A DNA stretch of 64,000 bases from Rhizobium indicum (GCF_005862305.2 NZ_CP054021.1:3512501-3576500); one strand, 5' to 3'; numbered from the stretch's first letter, positions 45,707 through 54,910 are shown. Made by a program: numbers and translations. The notes: a model not told the origin generated them from the letters alone.

Positions 45707-46402
45707 TCAGGCGACGATGCTTGTCGGTATTGTCGCCGTGGCGATGGAGAAGCCTGCTATATTGGCCCCAGCCTGCCGGTCCTGCTGCCGCAACTCGCGC
45801 ATCGCCTTTTCGAGCACTTGCTTGAGTTCGCGCACAACCGCCTTGAACTCTTCCATCGTTTCGCGATCATCGGCCGAAATGCCTGAAAATTTCGGGGCAT
45901 CCTCGGCGACGCTCGCATAGGCGTTGCGGGCGTTGGCGGCGGCGTCCGGTTCCTGCGAGCCGGTCTCGCCGGCCGCAGTTTCTCTTGAAGTATCCGTCAG
46001 CGCAGCAGCGGCCGCGCTCGTTGCAACTGCTGTCGCACCCGTGGTTGCATCCACCGGAACAGCCGTTGCGGGGCTGCCGGTCGCGACTGATGATGCGAAT
46101 TCGGAGGCGGCGGTGCCGACCTTGCGCGCCAGTTCGGCGGCCAGCCGGGCGACCACCTCAGGAGCCATGTTGGAGCTGCGCAGCATCTCCAACTCCTGTT
46201 TTGCCTCTTCGAGCTTGCGTTGCGCCTTCGCCTTGGCCTCGTCTCCCGAGTTCGCCAAGGTCTGGCGCATCTGCTGCAGCGCCTGGGTGGCGCGCTGCAG
46301 CTTCAGCACGCCTTGATCGGTCTCGCTTCCGGCGGCCGTAATGGCTGCCGTCGAAGACGCGCCGCGCAAGATGATGGAGGCAGACGTGGTTGCAACCTGC
46401 AT
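45707..46402 (-). CDS. Hypothetical alanine-rich coiled-coil protein
   Basis: A 231-residue protein. Residues about 30-95 form a strong coiled coil (L-K-L-Q-R-A-T-Q-A-L-Q-Q-M-R and A-Q-R-K-L-E-E-A-K-Q-E-L-E-M-L-R). A low-complexity Ala/Thr/Ser/Val stretch lies in the middle, and a second helix (F-K-A-V-V-R-E-L-K-Q-V-L-E-K-A-M-R-E-L) sits near the end. No signal peptide. The start at 46402 follows GGGGAATT; an in-frame GTG/ATG lies further up. I do not recognise a named family. It lies downstream of sqdC on the same strand, 59 bases away. Confidence 0.7.
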   Translation of the reverse strand: MQVATTSASIILRGASSTAAITAAGSETDQGVLKLQRATQALQQMRQTLANSGDEAKAKAQRKLEEAKQELEMLRSSNMAPEVVARLAAELARKVGTAASEFASSVATGSPATAVPVDATTGATAVATSAAAAALTDTSRETAAGETGSQEPDAAANARNAYASVAEDAPKFSGISADDRETMEEFKAVVRELKQVLEKAMRELRQQDRQAGANIAGFSIATATIPTSIVA

Positions 46403-46461
46403 GAACAATTCCCCGATTTTAAATTCGGGCCCCGATTGCGATTCGGGCGCATTCTGCAACG

Positions 46462-47379
46462 TCAGACTTGCGTGGACCTGTGTCTCTGGGATTCGGGAAG
46501 CGCAGCGGCCAGCCGCTGCATCGTCTCGTCGAACAGAGGGGCTCCGCCGGGTGCCCAGCCGAGTGCTCGGATTTTCGCAGTGTTCATGGGATTGAGCGCG
46601 ACGCTATCGACAGGGGCCGGCAGCGCGTGCCGACAGCCCGTCTCGCGGCGGATGGCTGAAAGGATATCGCGCGTGTCGACTGGCATGTCCGAGACGTTGA
46701 AGACTTCGCCGGAGATGCGGGTGCTTTCCGTTTCCAGCATCAGTCTCACCGCCCGACCGAGGTCGCGGCCGTGAACTTCCGTTCCCAGACGGGCGGCAAC
46801 CGGCTGGCCGGCGAGGTAATCGGCGATAATGCCGTCCCATTTGTTCGGCGAGAGATCGCCATAGACGCCGGTCGCCCTCAGGCTTACGCCGGCAAAGCCC
46901 GGTGTGGAGAGATGGGCAAGCGCGCGTTCGGTATCGAGCTTGACCTGGCCGTAGAGTGTTTCGGGCTTGGCCAGCATCGTCTCCGTCAGTTCGGTTGCCT
47001 CGGGATGTTCGCCGTAGGCGGCGCGGCTGGACAGGAAGACGCAGCGGCGCGTGCCGGCGCGTTTGGCGGCTTCGAAAAGCCGGACAGTGCCGTCGAGGTT
47101 CAACCTGTGGAAGGTCTTCGGATCGTCGCCCTCGCCGCCGCGATATTTGCCCGGAGCATGGCTGAAGGCGGCGTGGACGAAGAAATAGGCGTCGTCGAAG
47201 ACGTCGATCTGATCCTTGTCGGGTTCGAGCGAAAGCGCTGCGAACTCGACCGGGCGGGAGAACAGGCGGGGCAACGGCGCGTGGCGCCCGCCGACGATCA
47301 CCTGATATCCGGCGGCCAGCAGTTCCTCGACGACATACCGGCCGACGAGACCCGTTCCACCCGATACAAGTACCTTCAT
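46462..47379 (-). CDS. sqdC: Sulfolipid biosynthesis reductase/epimerase SqdC
   Basis: A 305-residue extended SDR: G-G-T-G-L-V-G-R-Y at residues 7-15, a Y-G-Q-V-K catalytic pair near 142-146, S-S-R-A-A-Y-G and a V-F-N-V-S-D C-terminal region. Alone it would be called a sugar epimerase. Its place as third gene of sqdB-sqdD-sqdC, overlapping sqdD by four bases, matches the sulfoquinovosyl diacylglycerol operon of Sinorhizobium. SqdC's exact reaction in that pathway is not firmly known. Confidence 0.85.
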   Translation of the reverse strand: MKVLVSGGTGLVGRYVVEELLAAGYQVIVGGRHAPLPRLFSRPVEFAALSLEPDKDQIDVFDDAYFFVHAAFSHAPGKYRGGEGDDPKTFHRLNLDGTVRLFEAAKRAGTRRCVFLSSRAAYGEHPEATELTETMLAKPETLYGQVKLDTERALAHLSTPGFAGVSLRATGVYGDLSPNKWDGIIADYLAGQPVAARLGTEVHGRDLGRAVRLMLETESTRISGEVFNVSDMPVDTRDILSAIRRETGCRHALPAPVDSVALNPMNTAKIRALGWAPGGAPLFDETMQRLAAALPESQRHRSTQV

Positions 47380-48215
47380 GCTGCCCCTTCCGGATTGTCC
47401 AGCGCCGTGATCTCAGGCACGTCGCCGCCATCATGGAAACGGTGCCACAGATCGATCAAAGGTTGTAGTCGCGCTGCCTTGGGATGATCCTTTTCCCACG
47501 GTTTTTCATACTGGTAATGCAGGATCGAAATGCTCTTCCAGTCCCAAAGGTCCGGCATGGTGAACCATACATATTGCAGCATGTTGAAATAAACCGGCAG
47601 GCCGTGCCAATCCGGGAAGAATGTCTCGAGAAAGGTCTGATCGGTGCGCCGCCAGAAGGCGTCCGGCCTGTCGAGCCTTTCGAGCATGTGCCGGAACGTG
47701 TCATGCGAGGGCGTCGCGACGAAGACGCCGGAATTCATGCGGCGGAAGTCGGCGAGGTTTTCGTAGACATTCGGGGCGGCGGAAAATTCCGGATAGAGGA
47801 AGAGCCTGTCGACGTTTTTCAGCACGAGGGCGTCGGCGTCGATGAAGACGCAGCGCTGGTATTCGACGAGCTGCCAGAGCCTGAGCTTGCAGAAATTGTC
47901 GAGCGGCGAATGGAAATCCGGCTTGCGGCCCTTGGTGAAAGGGGCTGTCGAATGGAGCTCCCCACGCGCATGGCGTTCGTTGAAGGCCGCAGACAGCGGC
48001 AGGTGCTCGACCTCGATCAGGCGGCAGTCGAGCGCTTCGAGTGGTGAGAGGGCGGCTTTGTCGACGCCACCGGTGTGGAGGACGACGATGTCGGCGTCGG
48101 TTCCGGTTCGGCGCAGGGAATGGGCGAGAGCGGTCGCTCCCATGGCGTAGTCGGCATTGGTGACGAGGGTGACATAAGCGAAGCGATGAGATGGTCGCGT
48201 GGTCACGTGCGCCAT
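47376..48215 (-). CDS. sqdD: Sulfolipid glycosyltransferase SqdD (GT8, glycogenin-like)
   Basis: A 279-residue GT8-type transferase. Y-V-T-L-V-T-N-A-D-Y-A-M-G-A-T-A-L-A-H-S-L is the glycogenin-like start; the metal-binding D-x-D is V-F-I-D-A-D-A-L-V near residue 100; N-S-G-V-F-V-A-T-P and D-Q-T-F-L follow. SqdD is proposed to pass sulfoquinovose from UDP-sulfoquinovose to diacylglycerol. The ATG at 48215 is chosen because the upstream frame enters the inverted repeat. It overlaps sqdC by ATGA. Confidence 0.87.
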   Translation of the reverse strand: MAHVTTRPSHRFAYVTLVTNADYAMGATALAHSLRRTGTDADIVVLHTGGVDKAALSPLEALDCRLIEVEHLPLSAAFNERHARGELHSTAPFTKGRKPDFHSPLDNFCKLRLWQLVEYQRCVFIDADALVLKNVDRLFLYPEFSAAPNVYENLADFRRMNSGVFVATPSHDTFRHMLERLDRPDAFWRRTDQTFLETFFPDWHGLPVYFNMLQYVWFTMPDLWDWKSISILHYQYEKPWEKDHPKAARLQPLIDLWHRFHDGGDVPEITALDNPEGAA

Positions 48216-48274
48216 TGCCGCATTTCCTCGTTCCTGTCCTTGGTCAGGCCCAAGAACAGGGTGTGCCGTGGCCA

Positions 48275-48445
48275 CCCCCCTCTGCCCTGCCGGGCATCTC
48301 CCCCACAAGTGGGGAGATTAGCTAGGCGCGACGGCTTCCCCAGGCAACCGGCGTCCAGCACAGCAAAACGGTAAATGGGTAGGAAGCGCGAGCCGCTTGT
48401 GATCTCCCCACCTGTGGGGGAGATGCCCGGCAGGGCAGAGGGGGG
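48275..48445. repeat. Long inverted repeat inside the sqd operon
   Basis: Two 44-base arms (48275-48318 and 48402-48445) that are reverse complements with one mismatch, around 83 bases. Each arm has CTGCCCTGCCGGGCATCTCC, then a short CCCCAC..GTGGGG hairpin. It fills most of the 316-base gap between sqdB and sqdD; no gene is seen in that gap. In RNA it would fold into one long stem. Confidence 0.9.
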
Positions 48446-48531
48446 CTCACACGGTATGCCCTCTCCTTCCCACATAAACTGACTTGGTAAGGGAGTCTCC
48501 ATGGGGCCTTCCAATATGAACACGCCCTCGC

Positions 48532-49752
48532 TCACGACACCGACTTCAGCCGCTTGCCTTCCGGATCGTGATTGATCGTCGCGGCGATATCCTTGGTCCA
48601 GGCGGAGACGGCCGGCACGCGCGAGCGGTCGACGCGATAGGCGAACTTCTTCGCGACATCGACGATCTCGCCGAGCAGGCCCGCTTCCAGCGTGATCGGT
48701 TCGAGGCCGAGATCGCGGAATTTTTCGTTCCGGACGATCAGCTCGTTCTCGGCGGCTTCCTTGCGCGGGTTGGGCAGCCAGGCAATCTTGGCGCCGCTCA
48801 TCCTGGCGATCATCTCGGCAAGGTCGCGCACCCGGTGGGTTTCTGTCATCTGGTTGAAGATCTCGACGCGGGCGCCGCGAGCCGGCGGGTTTTTCAGCGC
48901 CAGCTCGATGCAGCGGACCGAATCCTGGATATGGATGAAGGCGCGGGTCTGGCCGCCGGTGCCGTGCACCGTCAGCGGATAGCCGATCGCCGCCTGGATG
49001 AGGAAGCGGTTCAGCACCGTGCCATAATCGCCGTCATAGTCGAAACGGTTGATCAGCTGCGCGTGGCGGCGCGTCTGCTCGGTATGCGTGCCCCAGACGA
49101 TGCCCTGGTGCAGATCGGTGATCCTCAGACCATCATTCCTGGCGTAGAACTGGAAGAGAAGCTGATCCAGGCACTTGGTCATGTGATAGATCGAGCCGGG
49201 ATTGGAGGGATAGAGGATCTCCTGGCTGACCGTCTCGCCGCCTGCGGTTTCGATGCCGACCGGCAGGTAACCCTCGGGGATCGCCGCCCCGACCGTCGAA
49301 TAGCCGTAGACCCCCATGGTGCCGAGATGGATGAGATGGGCATCGAGATTGAGTTCCGTCAGCCCGTTCAGCAGATTGTGCGTGGCGCTGACATTGTTGT
49401 TGACGGTGTAGTTCTTGTGGCGGTCGCTCTTCATCGAATAGGGCGCGGCCCGCTGCTCGGCGAAATGGATGACGGCATCCGGGCGGTGTTCGGAAAGCCA
49501 GTTCTTCAGGAGTTCGTAATCCTTGGCGAGATCGATCAGATTGAAGTGGATGCGCCGTCCGGTTTCGGCATGCCAGATGCGGGTGCGCTCCTGGATCGAA
49601 TCCATCGGGGTCAGCGACTGAACGCCAAGTTCGGTGTCGATCCAGCGGCGCGAGAGATTGTCGAGAATATGGATGTCGTGCCCGGCATCGGAGAGATGCA
49701 GCGACGTTGGCCAACCAATGAAACCGTCTCCGCCCATAACCGCAATCTTCAT
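48532..49752 (-). CDS. sqdB: UDP-sulfoquinovose synthase SqdB
   Basis: A 406-residue extended SDR of the SQD1 type. The start is K-I-A-V-M-G-G-D-G-F-I-G-W-P-T-S-L-H-L; the family's own signature R-R-W-I-D-T-E-L-G-V-Q-S-L-T-P is at about residues 33-47; Y-H-M-T-K carries the catalytic tyrosine and lysine. It makes UDP-sulfoquinovose from UDP-glucose and sulfite for the sulfolipid SQDG, which partly replaces phosphatidylglycerol under phosphate shortage. The ATG at 49752 has AGGAGA eight bases upstream. It is first in sqdBDC. Confidence 0.94.
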   Translation of the reverse strand: MKIAVMGGDGFIGWPTSLHLSDAGHDIHILDNLSRRWIDTELGVQSLTPMDSIQERTRIWHAETGRRIHFNLIDLAKDYELLKNWLSEHRPDAVIHFAEQRAAPYSMKSDRHKNYTVNNNVSATHNLLNGLTELNLDAHLIHLGTMGVYGYSTVGAAIPEGYLPVGIETAGGETVSQEILYPSNPGSIYHMTKCLDQLLFQFYARNDGLRITDLHQGIVWGTHTEQTRRHAQLINRFDYDGDYGTVLNRFLIQAAIGYPLTVHGTGGQTRAFIHIQDSVRCIELALKNPPARGARVEIFNQMTETHRVRDLAEMIARMSGAKIAWLPNPRKEAAENELIVRNEKFRDLGLEPITLEAGLLGEIVDVAKKFAYRVDRSRVPAVSAWTKDIAATINHDPEGKRLKSVS

Positions 49753-49893
49753 CGCATCGTCTCCTGATTGGTCGTTCATTATCGGGAATAGTTAGGAATT
49801 GTGACAATCATTCAATGCCTGCCGGCCGGGCATTCAATGCTTGCCTGCCGGGAAGCGTTGCGCCAAACAGGGCACCTGAGTTTGGAGAAAATT

Positions 49894-50349
49894 ATGACGG
49901 AACGCCCTTTTTCCATTTCGGGAGAGCTGACGGAGGCCGGACACCGCCTCGTCCAGCGGGTCTATTATGAAGATACGGACTTCTCCGGCCTGGTCTATCA
50001 CGCCCGCTACCTGCATTTCCTGGAGCGCGGCCGCACCGATTATCTGCGCTGCCTCGGCGTCGAGCAACGCGAACTCGTCAGTGCCGACGAGGAGGGGTTG
50101 GTTTTCGTCGTCCATCGCATGGAGATCGACTTCAAGAGCCCGGCGCGCATGGACGATGTGCTGACGATCCTGACGCATACGGAAAAAGCCGGCGGCGCCA
50201 AGATGGTGCTCAATCAGCAGATCCGTTCGGGCGAGACGCTGCTGATCGCCGCCAAGGTGATCATCGCCGTCATCAACGCCCGGGGGCGGCCGAGGCGGCT
50301 GCCGGAAACACTGGCGATGAAATTCCTGGAGGGCAGCACGCCATTGTAG
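49894..50349 (+). CDS. ybgC: Tol-Pal-associated acyl-CoA thioesterase YbgC
   Basis: A 151-residue hot-dog-fold thioesterase. V-Y-Y-E-D-T-D-F-S-G-L-V-Y-H-A-R-Y-L is the 4-hydroxybenzoyl-CoA thioesterase motif with its catalytic aspartate, and F-L-E-R-G-R-T follows. GGAGAAAA lies before the ATG at 49894. It is the usual first gene of the tol-pal cluster, though here 375 bases separate it from tolQ. Confidence 0.94.
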   Translation: MTERPFSISGELTEAGHRLVQRVYYEDTDFSGLVYHARYLHFLERGRTDYLRCLGVEQRELVSADEEGLVFVVHRMEIDFKSPARMDDVLTILTHTEKAGGAKMVLNQQIRSGETLLIAAKVIIAVINARGRPRRLPETLAMKFLEGSTPL

Positions 50350-50724
50350 TCAGAATCGCTTGAAATTCAGCTCTTGTCAGAACTTGAGTTTTATGTGAAG
50401 GAATTCCCGCGCCGCAGGATGAGCGCTCTTTCGGCAGCCGGACCTTGCCCCGGTCAAGTAATCCATGGAACGAAATCTTCCAAACACAGGCTTACTGTCA
50501 CAGTCCGGCACTAACGATCTATTAACCATAATAGTGTCTTACTGGGAAAGTCGGAGTTTGTGCGGTGCACGCCTTCCTTTGACCAAATTTGACGGCAAGA
50601 AGGCGGAAGATGAGCTTGGAAGTTTGACCAGGGCTTTGGGCGGCGGCCGCCGGACACTTCTTGCGAGATCAGTTTGTGCCGCCCGGTCTAGCGCCGGGCG
50701 TTTGGATTCGGGGATTTTGGACCA
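50350..50724 (+). promoter_or_regulatory. Intergenic region upstream of tolQ with a CtrA-like half site
   Basis: No gene is seen in these 375 bases. TTAACCATAA at 50522-50531 resembles the TTAACCAT CtrA half-site, and the same ten bases occur again upstream of pal at 54911. A GANTC methylation site (GATTC) lies close to the tolQ start. A promoter for tolQRA is expected here, but no clear -35/-10 pair was fixed. Confidence 0.4.
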
Positions 50725-51444
50725 ATGGAACAAGTAGGATTGGCAGCAGCAACGACGGACGTCAGCCTCTGGTCGCTTTTCATGCAGGCCGGCATCGTCG
50801 TCAAGCTCGTCATGCTCGGGCTCATCGCAGCCTCGGTGTGGACGTGGGCGATCGTCATCGACAAATATCTGGCCTATGGCCGCGCACGGCGCCAGTTCGA
50901 CAAGTTCGAGCAGGTGTTCTGGTCGGGCCAGTCGCTGGAAGAACTCTACCGCTCGCTGTCGGAACGCAGCAATACGGGGCTGGCGGCGATCTTCGTGGCC
51001 GCCATGCGCGAGTGGAAGAAATCTTTCGAACGCGGCGCCCGTTCGCCGATCGGCCTGCAGATGCGTATCGACCGCGCGATGGACGTGACGCTCGCCCGTG
51101 AGACTGAATTTCTCGGCGCTCGCCTTGGATCGCTCGCGACCATCGGCTCGGCCGGCCCGTTCATCGGTCTGTTCGGCACGGTCGTCGGCATCATGACCTC
51201 GTTCCAGGCAATCGCCGGTTCGAAGTCGACCAACCTTGCGGTCGTCGCGCCCGGTATCGCCGAAGCGCTGCTTGCCACCGCGATCGGCCTCGTCGCCGCT
51301 ATCCCGGCGGTTATCGCCTACAACAAGTTCTCTGCCGATGCCGGCAAGCTTTCGGGCCGCATGGAAGGTTTCGCGGATGAATTCTCCGCCATACTTTCGC
51401 GCCAGATCGACGAGAAACTGCAGCCGCGCGCTGCCGCTCAGTAA
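50725..51444 (+). CDS. tolQ: Tol-Pal system proton-channel protein TolQ
   Basis: A 239-residue inner-membrane protein of the MotA/TolQ/ExbB family. Helix 1 is at about residues 17-40; helices 2 and 3 (about 135-160 and 175-200) carry G-P-F-I-G-L-F-G-T-V-V-G-I-M and P-G-I-A-E-A-L-L-A-T-A-I-G-L. With TolR it uses the proton gradient to energise TolA. It begins the tolQRA-tolB unit. Confidence 0.97.
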   Translation: MEQVGLAAATTDVSLWSLFMQAGIVVKLVMLGLIAASVWTWAIVIDKYLAYGRARRQFDKFEQVFWSGQSLEELYRSLSERSNTGLAAIFVAAMREWKKSFERGARSPIGLQMRIDRAMDVTLARETEFLGARLGSLATIGSAGPFIGLFGTVVGIMTSFQAIAGSKSTNLAVVAPGIAEALLATAIGLVAAIPAVIAYNKFSADAGKLSGRMEGFADEFSAILSRQIDEKLQPRAAAQ

Positions 51445-51462
51445 CCAACGGAGTATTCTCAC

Positions 51463-51918
51463 ATGGGTATGGCTGTTGGAGGTAATGGCGGTGGGGGCGG
51501 CGGACGCCGCCGTCGCGGCGGTCGGAACAGGGCCGTGATTTCCGAAATCAACGTGACGCCGCTCGTCGACGTCATGCTGGTGCTTTTGATCATCTTCATG
51601 GTCGCGGCACCAATGATGACTGTCGGCGTGCCGATCGATCTGCCGGAAACGCAGGCCAAGGCGCTGAATTCCGAGACGCAGCCGATTACCATCTCAGTCA
51701 AGAATGACGGCGAGGTGTTCCTGCAGGAAACGCCGATCCCGGCGGCGGAGATCGCCGCCAAGCTCGAGGCGATCGCCACCACCGGCTATAACGAACGTAT
51801 CTTCGTGCGCGGCGATGCGACCGCGCCTTATGGCGTCATCGCCGATGTCATGGCCCGTATTCAGGGCGCAGGCTTCAAGAATATCGGCCTCGTGACGCAG
51901 CAGAAGAAGGACCAATAG
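51463..51918 (+). CDS. tolR: Tol-Pal system protein TolR
   Basis: A 151-residue ExbD/TolR protein. A glycine/arginine-rich cytoplasmic start (residues 4-25) is followed by one helix, P-L-V-D-V-M-L-V-L-L-I-I-F-M-V, whose aspartate carries the proton. The periplasmic domain ends with G-F-K-N-I-G-L-V-T. It lies 18 bases after tolQ. Confidence 0.97.
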   Translation: MGMAVGGNGGGGGGRRRRGGRNRAVISEINVTPLVDVMLVLLIIFMVAAPMMTVGVPIDLPETQAKALNSETQPITISVKNDGEVFLQETPIPAAEIAAKLEAIATTGYNERIFVRGDATAPYGVIADVMARIQGAGFKNIGLVTQQKKDQ

Positions 51919-51926
51919 CGCGCAAA

Positions 51927-53069
51927 ATGAAGGCCAGTGTCATCACATCTGCTGTTTTGCACGGCCTGGTGCTCACCTGGGCGATGGTGTCGCTCGGCGC
52001 CCCGGAATCCTTCAAGGTGGAGGATTTCGAGGCGATGCCGGTCGATCTCGTGCCGGTGGAATCCATTACCCAGATGCAGCAAGGCGACAAGAAGGCTCCG
52101 AAGAAGGAGACTTCTGCGCCCGTGCCGACGACGCGGCCACCGATTGCGCAACCGGCCGAGAATGCCGGTGACAACAATGTCGACATGAAGACGCCGCCGG
52201 TGCCGAACGCCAAACCCAGCAATACGGAGGCTGCCGCGGCGAATTCGAGCGACAAGCCGATGCCGAAGATCGACCCTAAGCCGAATGACGTCAAGGAGAT
52301 CGTCAAGGAGGAAACGGAAGTCGAACAGCCGAAGGAGGTCGCTTCCATTCCGCCGCCGAAGCCGGTCGAAGTAACGCCGCCGAAGCCCGAGGAAAAGCCG
52401 CCGGAAGAGCAGGCCAAGCCGGAGGAACCGCCGAAGCCGGACGCCGAGGCGCTGCCGGACAATGTACCGACGCCTGTCGCCAAGCCGCAGGTGAAACCGC
52501 CGGAACCACAGAAGCCCGTCGAAAAGCCGCCGGAAAAGACTGCGGATCAAGCGAAGACCGCCGACACACCGACCGACAAGAAGAAGGCGGACAAGAAGCA
52601 GGAAACGGCGAAATCCGCCTCATCGATGAAGAGCGACTTCAATGCCGACGAGGTTGCTGCGCTGCTGAATAAGACCGATCCTTCCGCTGGGGGTGCGAAG
52701 CGCTCGACGCAGGAAGCATCGCTTGGTGCGAAGAAGAGCAATGGTGGCGCTTCCCTTAGCCAGAGCGAGATTGATGCCGTACGCGGCCAGATCTCTGGCA
52801 ACTGGACGGTTGTTTCCGGATTGGCCGGCGCCAACGAGGTTCATCTTAAGGTTCGTGTTCAACTTGATCAGGCCGGTAATGTCGTTGGCGATCCCGAGGT
52901 CATTGCTTCAGGCGGGCCGGATTCAACACGCCAAGCGCTCAAGAGCAGTGTCTACCGCGCTGTTATGAAATCATCTCCTCTCAAAAATCTGCCTGCAGAC
53001 AAATATGAGGGAGAAAACGGCTGGAACGAGATGGATCTCAACTTCGATGCCAGCGATCTGGGAATCTAA
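51927..53069 (+). CDS. tolA: TolA, periplasm-spanning Tol protein
   Basis: A 380-residue TolA. A single N-terminal helix (residues 4-24) anchors it; residues about 50-250 are proline/lysine/glutamate-rich (P-P-K-P-E-E-K-P type repeats), and domain III at about 275-380 has V-H-L-K-V-R-V-Q-L-D, S-G-G and a closing L-N-F-D-A-S-D. It links TolQR in the inner membrane with TolB and Pal. Base composition drops noticeably from about 52680 to the end, coinciding with domain III, as if that part had been replaced by recombination. The next gene repeats domain III. Confidence 0.93.
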   Translation: MKASVITSAVLHGLVLTWAMVSLGAPESFKVEDFEAMPVDLVPVESITQMQQGDKKAPKKETSAPVPTTRPPIAQPAENAGDNNVDMKTPPVPNAKPSNTEAAAANSSDKPMPKIDPKPNDVKEIVKEETEVEQPKEVASIPPPKPVEVTPPKPEEKPPEEQAKPEEPPKPDAEALPDNVPTPVAKPQVKPPEPQKPVEKPPEKTADQAKTADTPTDKKKADKKQETAKSASSMKSDFNADEVAALLNKTDPSAGGAKRSTQEASLGAKKSNGGASLSQSEIDAVRGQISGNWTVVSGLAGANEVHLKVRVQLDQAGNVVGDPEVIASGGPDSTRQALKSSVYRAVMKSSPLKNLPADKYEGENGWNEMDLNFDASDLGI

Positions 53070-53507
53070 ATGTTGAGTAGCTTATCCCATTTCGCGAAGT
53101 CCATCGGGGCGCTGACGATGTTAATGGCTGCTTTCTCACTGCCGCCTGATGGACATGCGGAGGCGATGGGTCGGGAAAAAACTGACTCAAAAGCAGAGAT
53201 TTTAAGTATGCCCGTTATCGATGCGATGCGAAATGCCATCGCAAATCGTTTTGTCCTTCCTGCGGACCTGAAGGATGCCGCCAGCGTTCATTTAAGGTTC
53301 CGTGTGCGCCTCGATAGGGACGGTCGCATTATCGGAACTCCCGACGCGGAGGTTAGTGGTGGCAGCGAACGGACACGTAAAATCATTGCCGACGCAGCTC
53401 TTCGCGCAATTGTCCGTGCAGCTCCTTACGCGATGCTTCCAAAAGACAAATACGATGCCTGGAAGGAAGTCGTTTTGTACTTCGACGCCAGCCAACTGAA
53501 CCTATAA
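53070..53507 (+). CDS. Secreted stand-alone TolA domain III paralogue
   Basis: A 145-residue protein with a signal peptide of about 30 residues (ending D-G-H-A-E-A) and nothing else but a TolA-like domain III. It aligns with the TolA C-terminus along its length: V-H-L-R-F-R-V-R-L-D, G-x-P-D-A-E-V-S-G-G, M-L-P-K-D-K-Y and a final L-Y-F-D-A-S. It has no anchor and no spacer. The ATG follows the tolA stop directly (TAAATG). It is clearly lower in GC than tolQ, tolR and tolB. It may be a duplicate left by recombination, or a periplasmic decoy or modulator for TolA partners (TolB, Pal, phage or bacteriocin). I know of no described role. Confidence 0.85.
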   Translation: MLSSLSHFAKSIGALTMLMAAFSLPPDGHAEAMGREKTDSKAEILSMPVIDAMRNAIANRFVLPADLKDAASVHLRFRVRLDRDGRIIGTPDAEVSGGSERTRKIIADAALRAIVRAAPYAMLPKDKYDAWKEVVLYFDASQLNL

Positions 53508-53530
53508 AGTGCTGAAAGGCTTGTTTTGAT

Positions 53531-54838
53531 ATGGTCAAGTGTTCCCTCATCCGCGCCCTCATGGTCGTCGCCGGTCTAGTCGGGGCCGCAGTCTTTACGA
53601 CCCCGGCGAACGCGCTTGTCGAGATCAATATCAACAAGGGTAATATCCAGCCGCTTCCGATCGCGGTGACTGATTTCCAGGGCGACATGGGCGCGCAGGT
53701 CTCGCAAGTCATCGCCGCCGACTTGCAGCGGTCCGGTCTCTTCGCACCCATCAACAAAACCGCCTTCATCGAGAAGATTTCTAATCCCGACGCTTCGCCG
53801 CGCTTCGAGGACTGGAAGGTCATCAATGCCCAGGCGTTGGTCACCGGCCGGGTTACCAAGGAAGCGGATGGCCGCCTTCGCGCCGAATTCCGCCTGTGGG
53901 ATACTTTTGCCGGACAGCAGATGGCCGGTCAGCAGTTCTACACGCAGCCGGAGAACTGGCGCCGTGTGGCTCACATCATCGCCGATGCGATCTACAAGCA
54001 GATCACCGGCGAAGAGGGTTATTTCGACACCCGCGTCGTCTTCGTCTCCGAATCCGGCACCAAGCAGCAGCGCAAGCGCCAGCTGGCGATCATGGATCAG
54101 GATGGCTTCAACGTGCGGATGCTGACGGATGGCAGCGATCTCGTGCTGACGCCGCGCTTCTCGCCGAGCCGGCAGGAAGTGACCTACATGTCCTTTGCCA
54201 ACCAGCAGCCGCGGGTCTATCTGCTGCAGCTGGAAACCGGGCAGCGCGAGGTCGTCGGTAACTTCCCCGGCATGACCTTCTCGCCGCGCTTCTCGCCGGA
54301 TGGGCAGAAGGTGATCATGAGCCTGCAGCAGGATGCCAATTCCAACATCTATACGATGGACCTGCGCTCGCGCACGACGACGCGGTTGACCTCGACGGCG
54401 GCGATCGACACGTCGCCCTCCTATTCGCCTGACGGCGCACGCGTCAGCTTCGAAAGCGACCGCGGCGGAAAGCCGCAGATCTACGTGATGAACGCCGATG
54501 GTTCCGGCCAGACCCGTATTTCCTTCGGCGACGGCTCCTATTCGACGCCGGTCTGGTCGCCGCGCGGCGATCTCATCGCCTTCACCAAACAGGCCGGCGG
54601 CAAGTTCTCGATCGGCGTGATGAAGCCGGATGGTTCCGGCGAGCGCATCCTGACGACCGGCTTCCACAATGAGGGCCCGACCTGGGCGCCGAACGGCCGT
54701 GTGCTGATGTTCTTCCGCCAGGCGGCGGGGTCGGGCGGTCCGCAGCTCTATTCGATCGATCTGACCGGTTACAACGAGCAGCTCGTGAAGACGCCGACCT
54801 ACGGCTCCGACCCCGCCTGGTCGCCGCTTATGGAGTAG
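53531..54838 (+). CDS. tolB: Tol-Pal system periplasmic protein TolB
   Basis: A 435-residue TolB with a signal peptide of about 28 residues (T-P-A-N-A). The N-terminal domain covers about residues 30-160; the six-bladed propeller follows, with repeats such as [14 protein letters not shown] and P-V-W-S-P-R-G-D. It binds Pal and TolA. The gene starts 23 bases after the TolA-like paralogue and ends the tolQRA-B unit. Confidence 0.97.
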   Translation: MVKCSLIRALMVVAGLVGAAVFTTPANALVEININKGNIQPLPIAVTDFQGDMGAQVSQVIAADLQRSGLFAPINKTAFIEKISNPDASPRFEDWKVINAQALVTGRVTKEADGRLRAEFRLWDTFAGQQMAGQQFYTQPENWRRVAHIIADAIYKQITGEEGYFDTRVVFVSESGTKQQRKRQLAIMDQDGFNVRMLTDGSDLVLTPRFSPSRQEVTYMSFANQQPRVYLLQLETGQREVVGNFPGMTFSPRFSPDGQKVIMSLQQDANSNIYTMDLRSRTTTRLTSTAAIDTSPSYSPDGARVSFESDRGGKPQIYVMNADGSGQTRISFGDGSYSTPVWSPRGDLIAFTKQAGGKFSIGVMKPDGSGERILTTGFHNEGPTWAPNGRVLMFFRQAAGSGGPQLYSIDLTGYNEQLVKTPTYGSDPAWSPLME

Positions 54839-54910
54839 GCGATGCGCTGCTGCCTTCTTGTCGCCCCAAAGTCATGGAACCGAACGGCCAAGGGACAAAG
54901 TAGCAAATTG

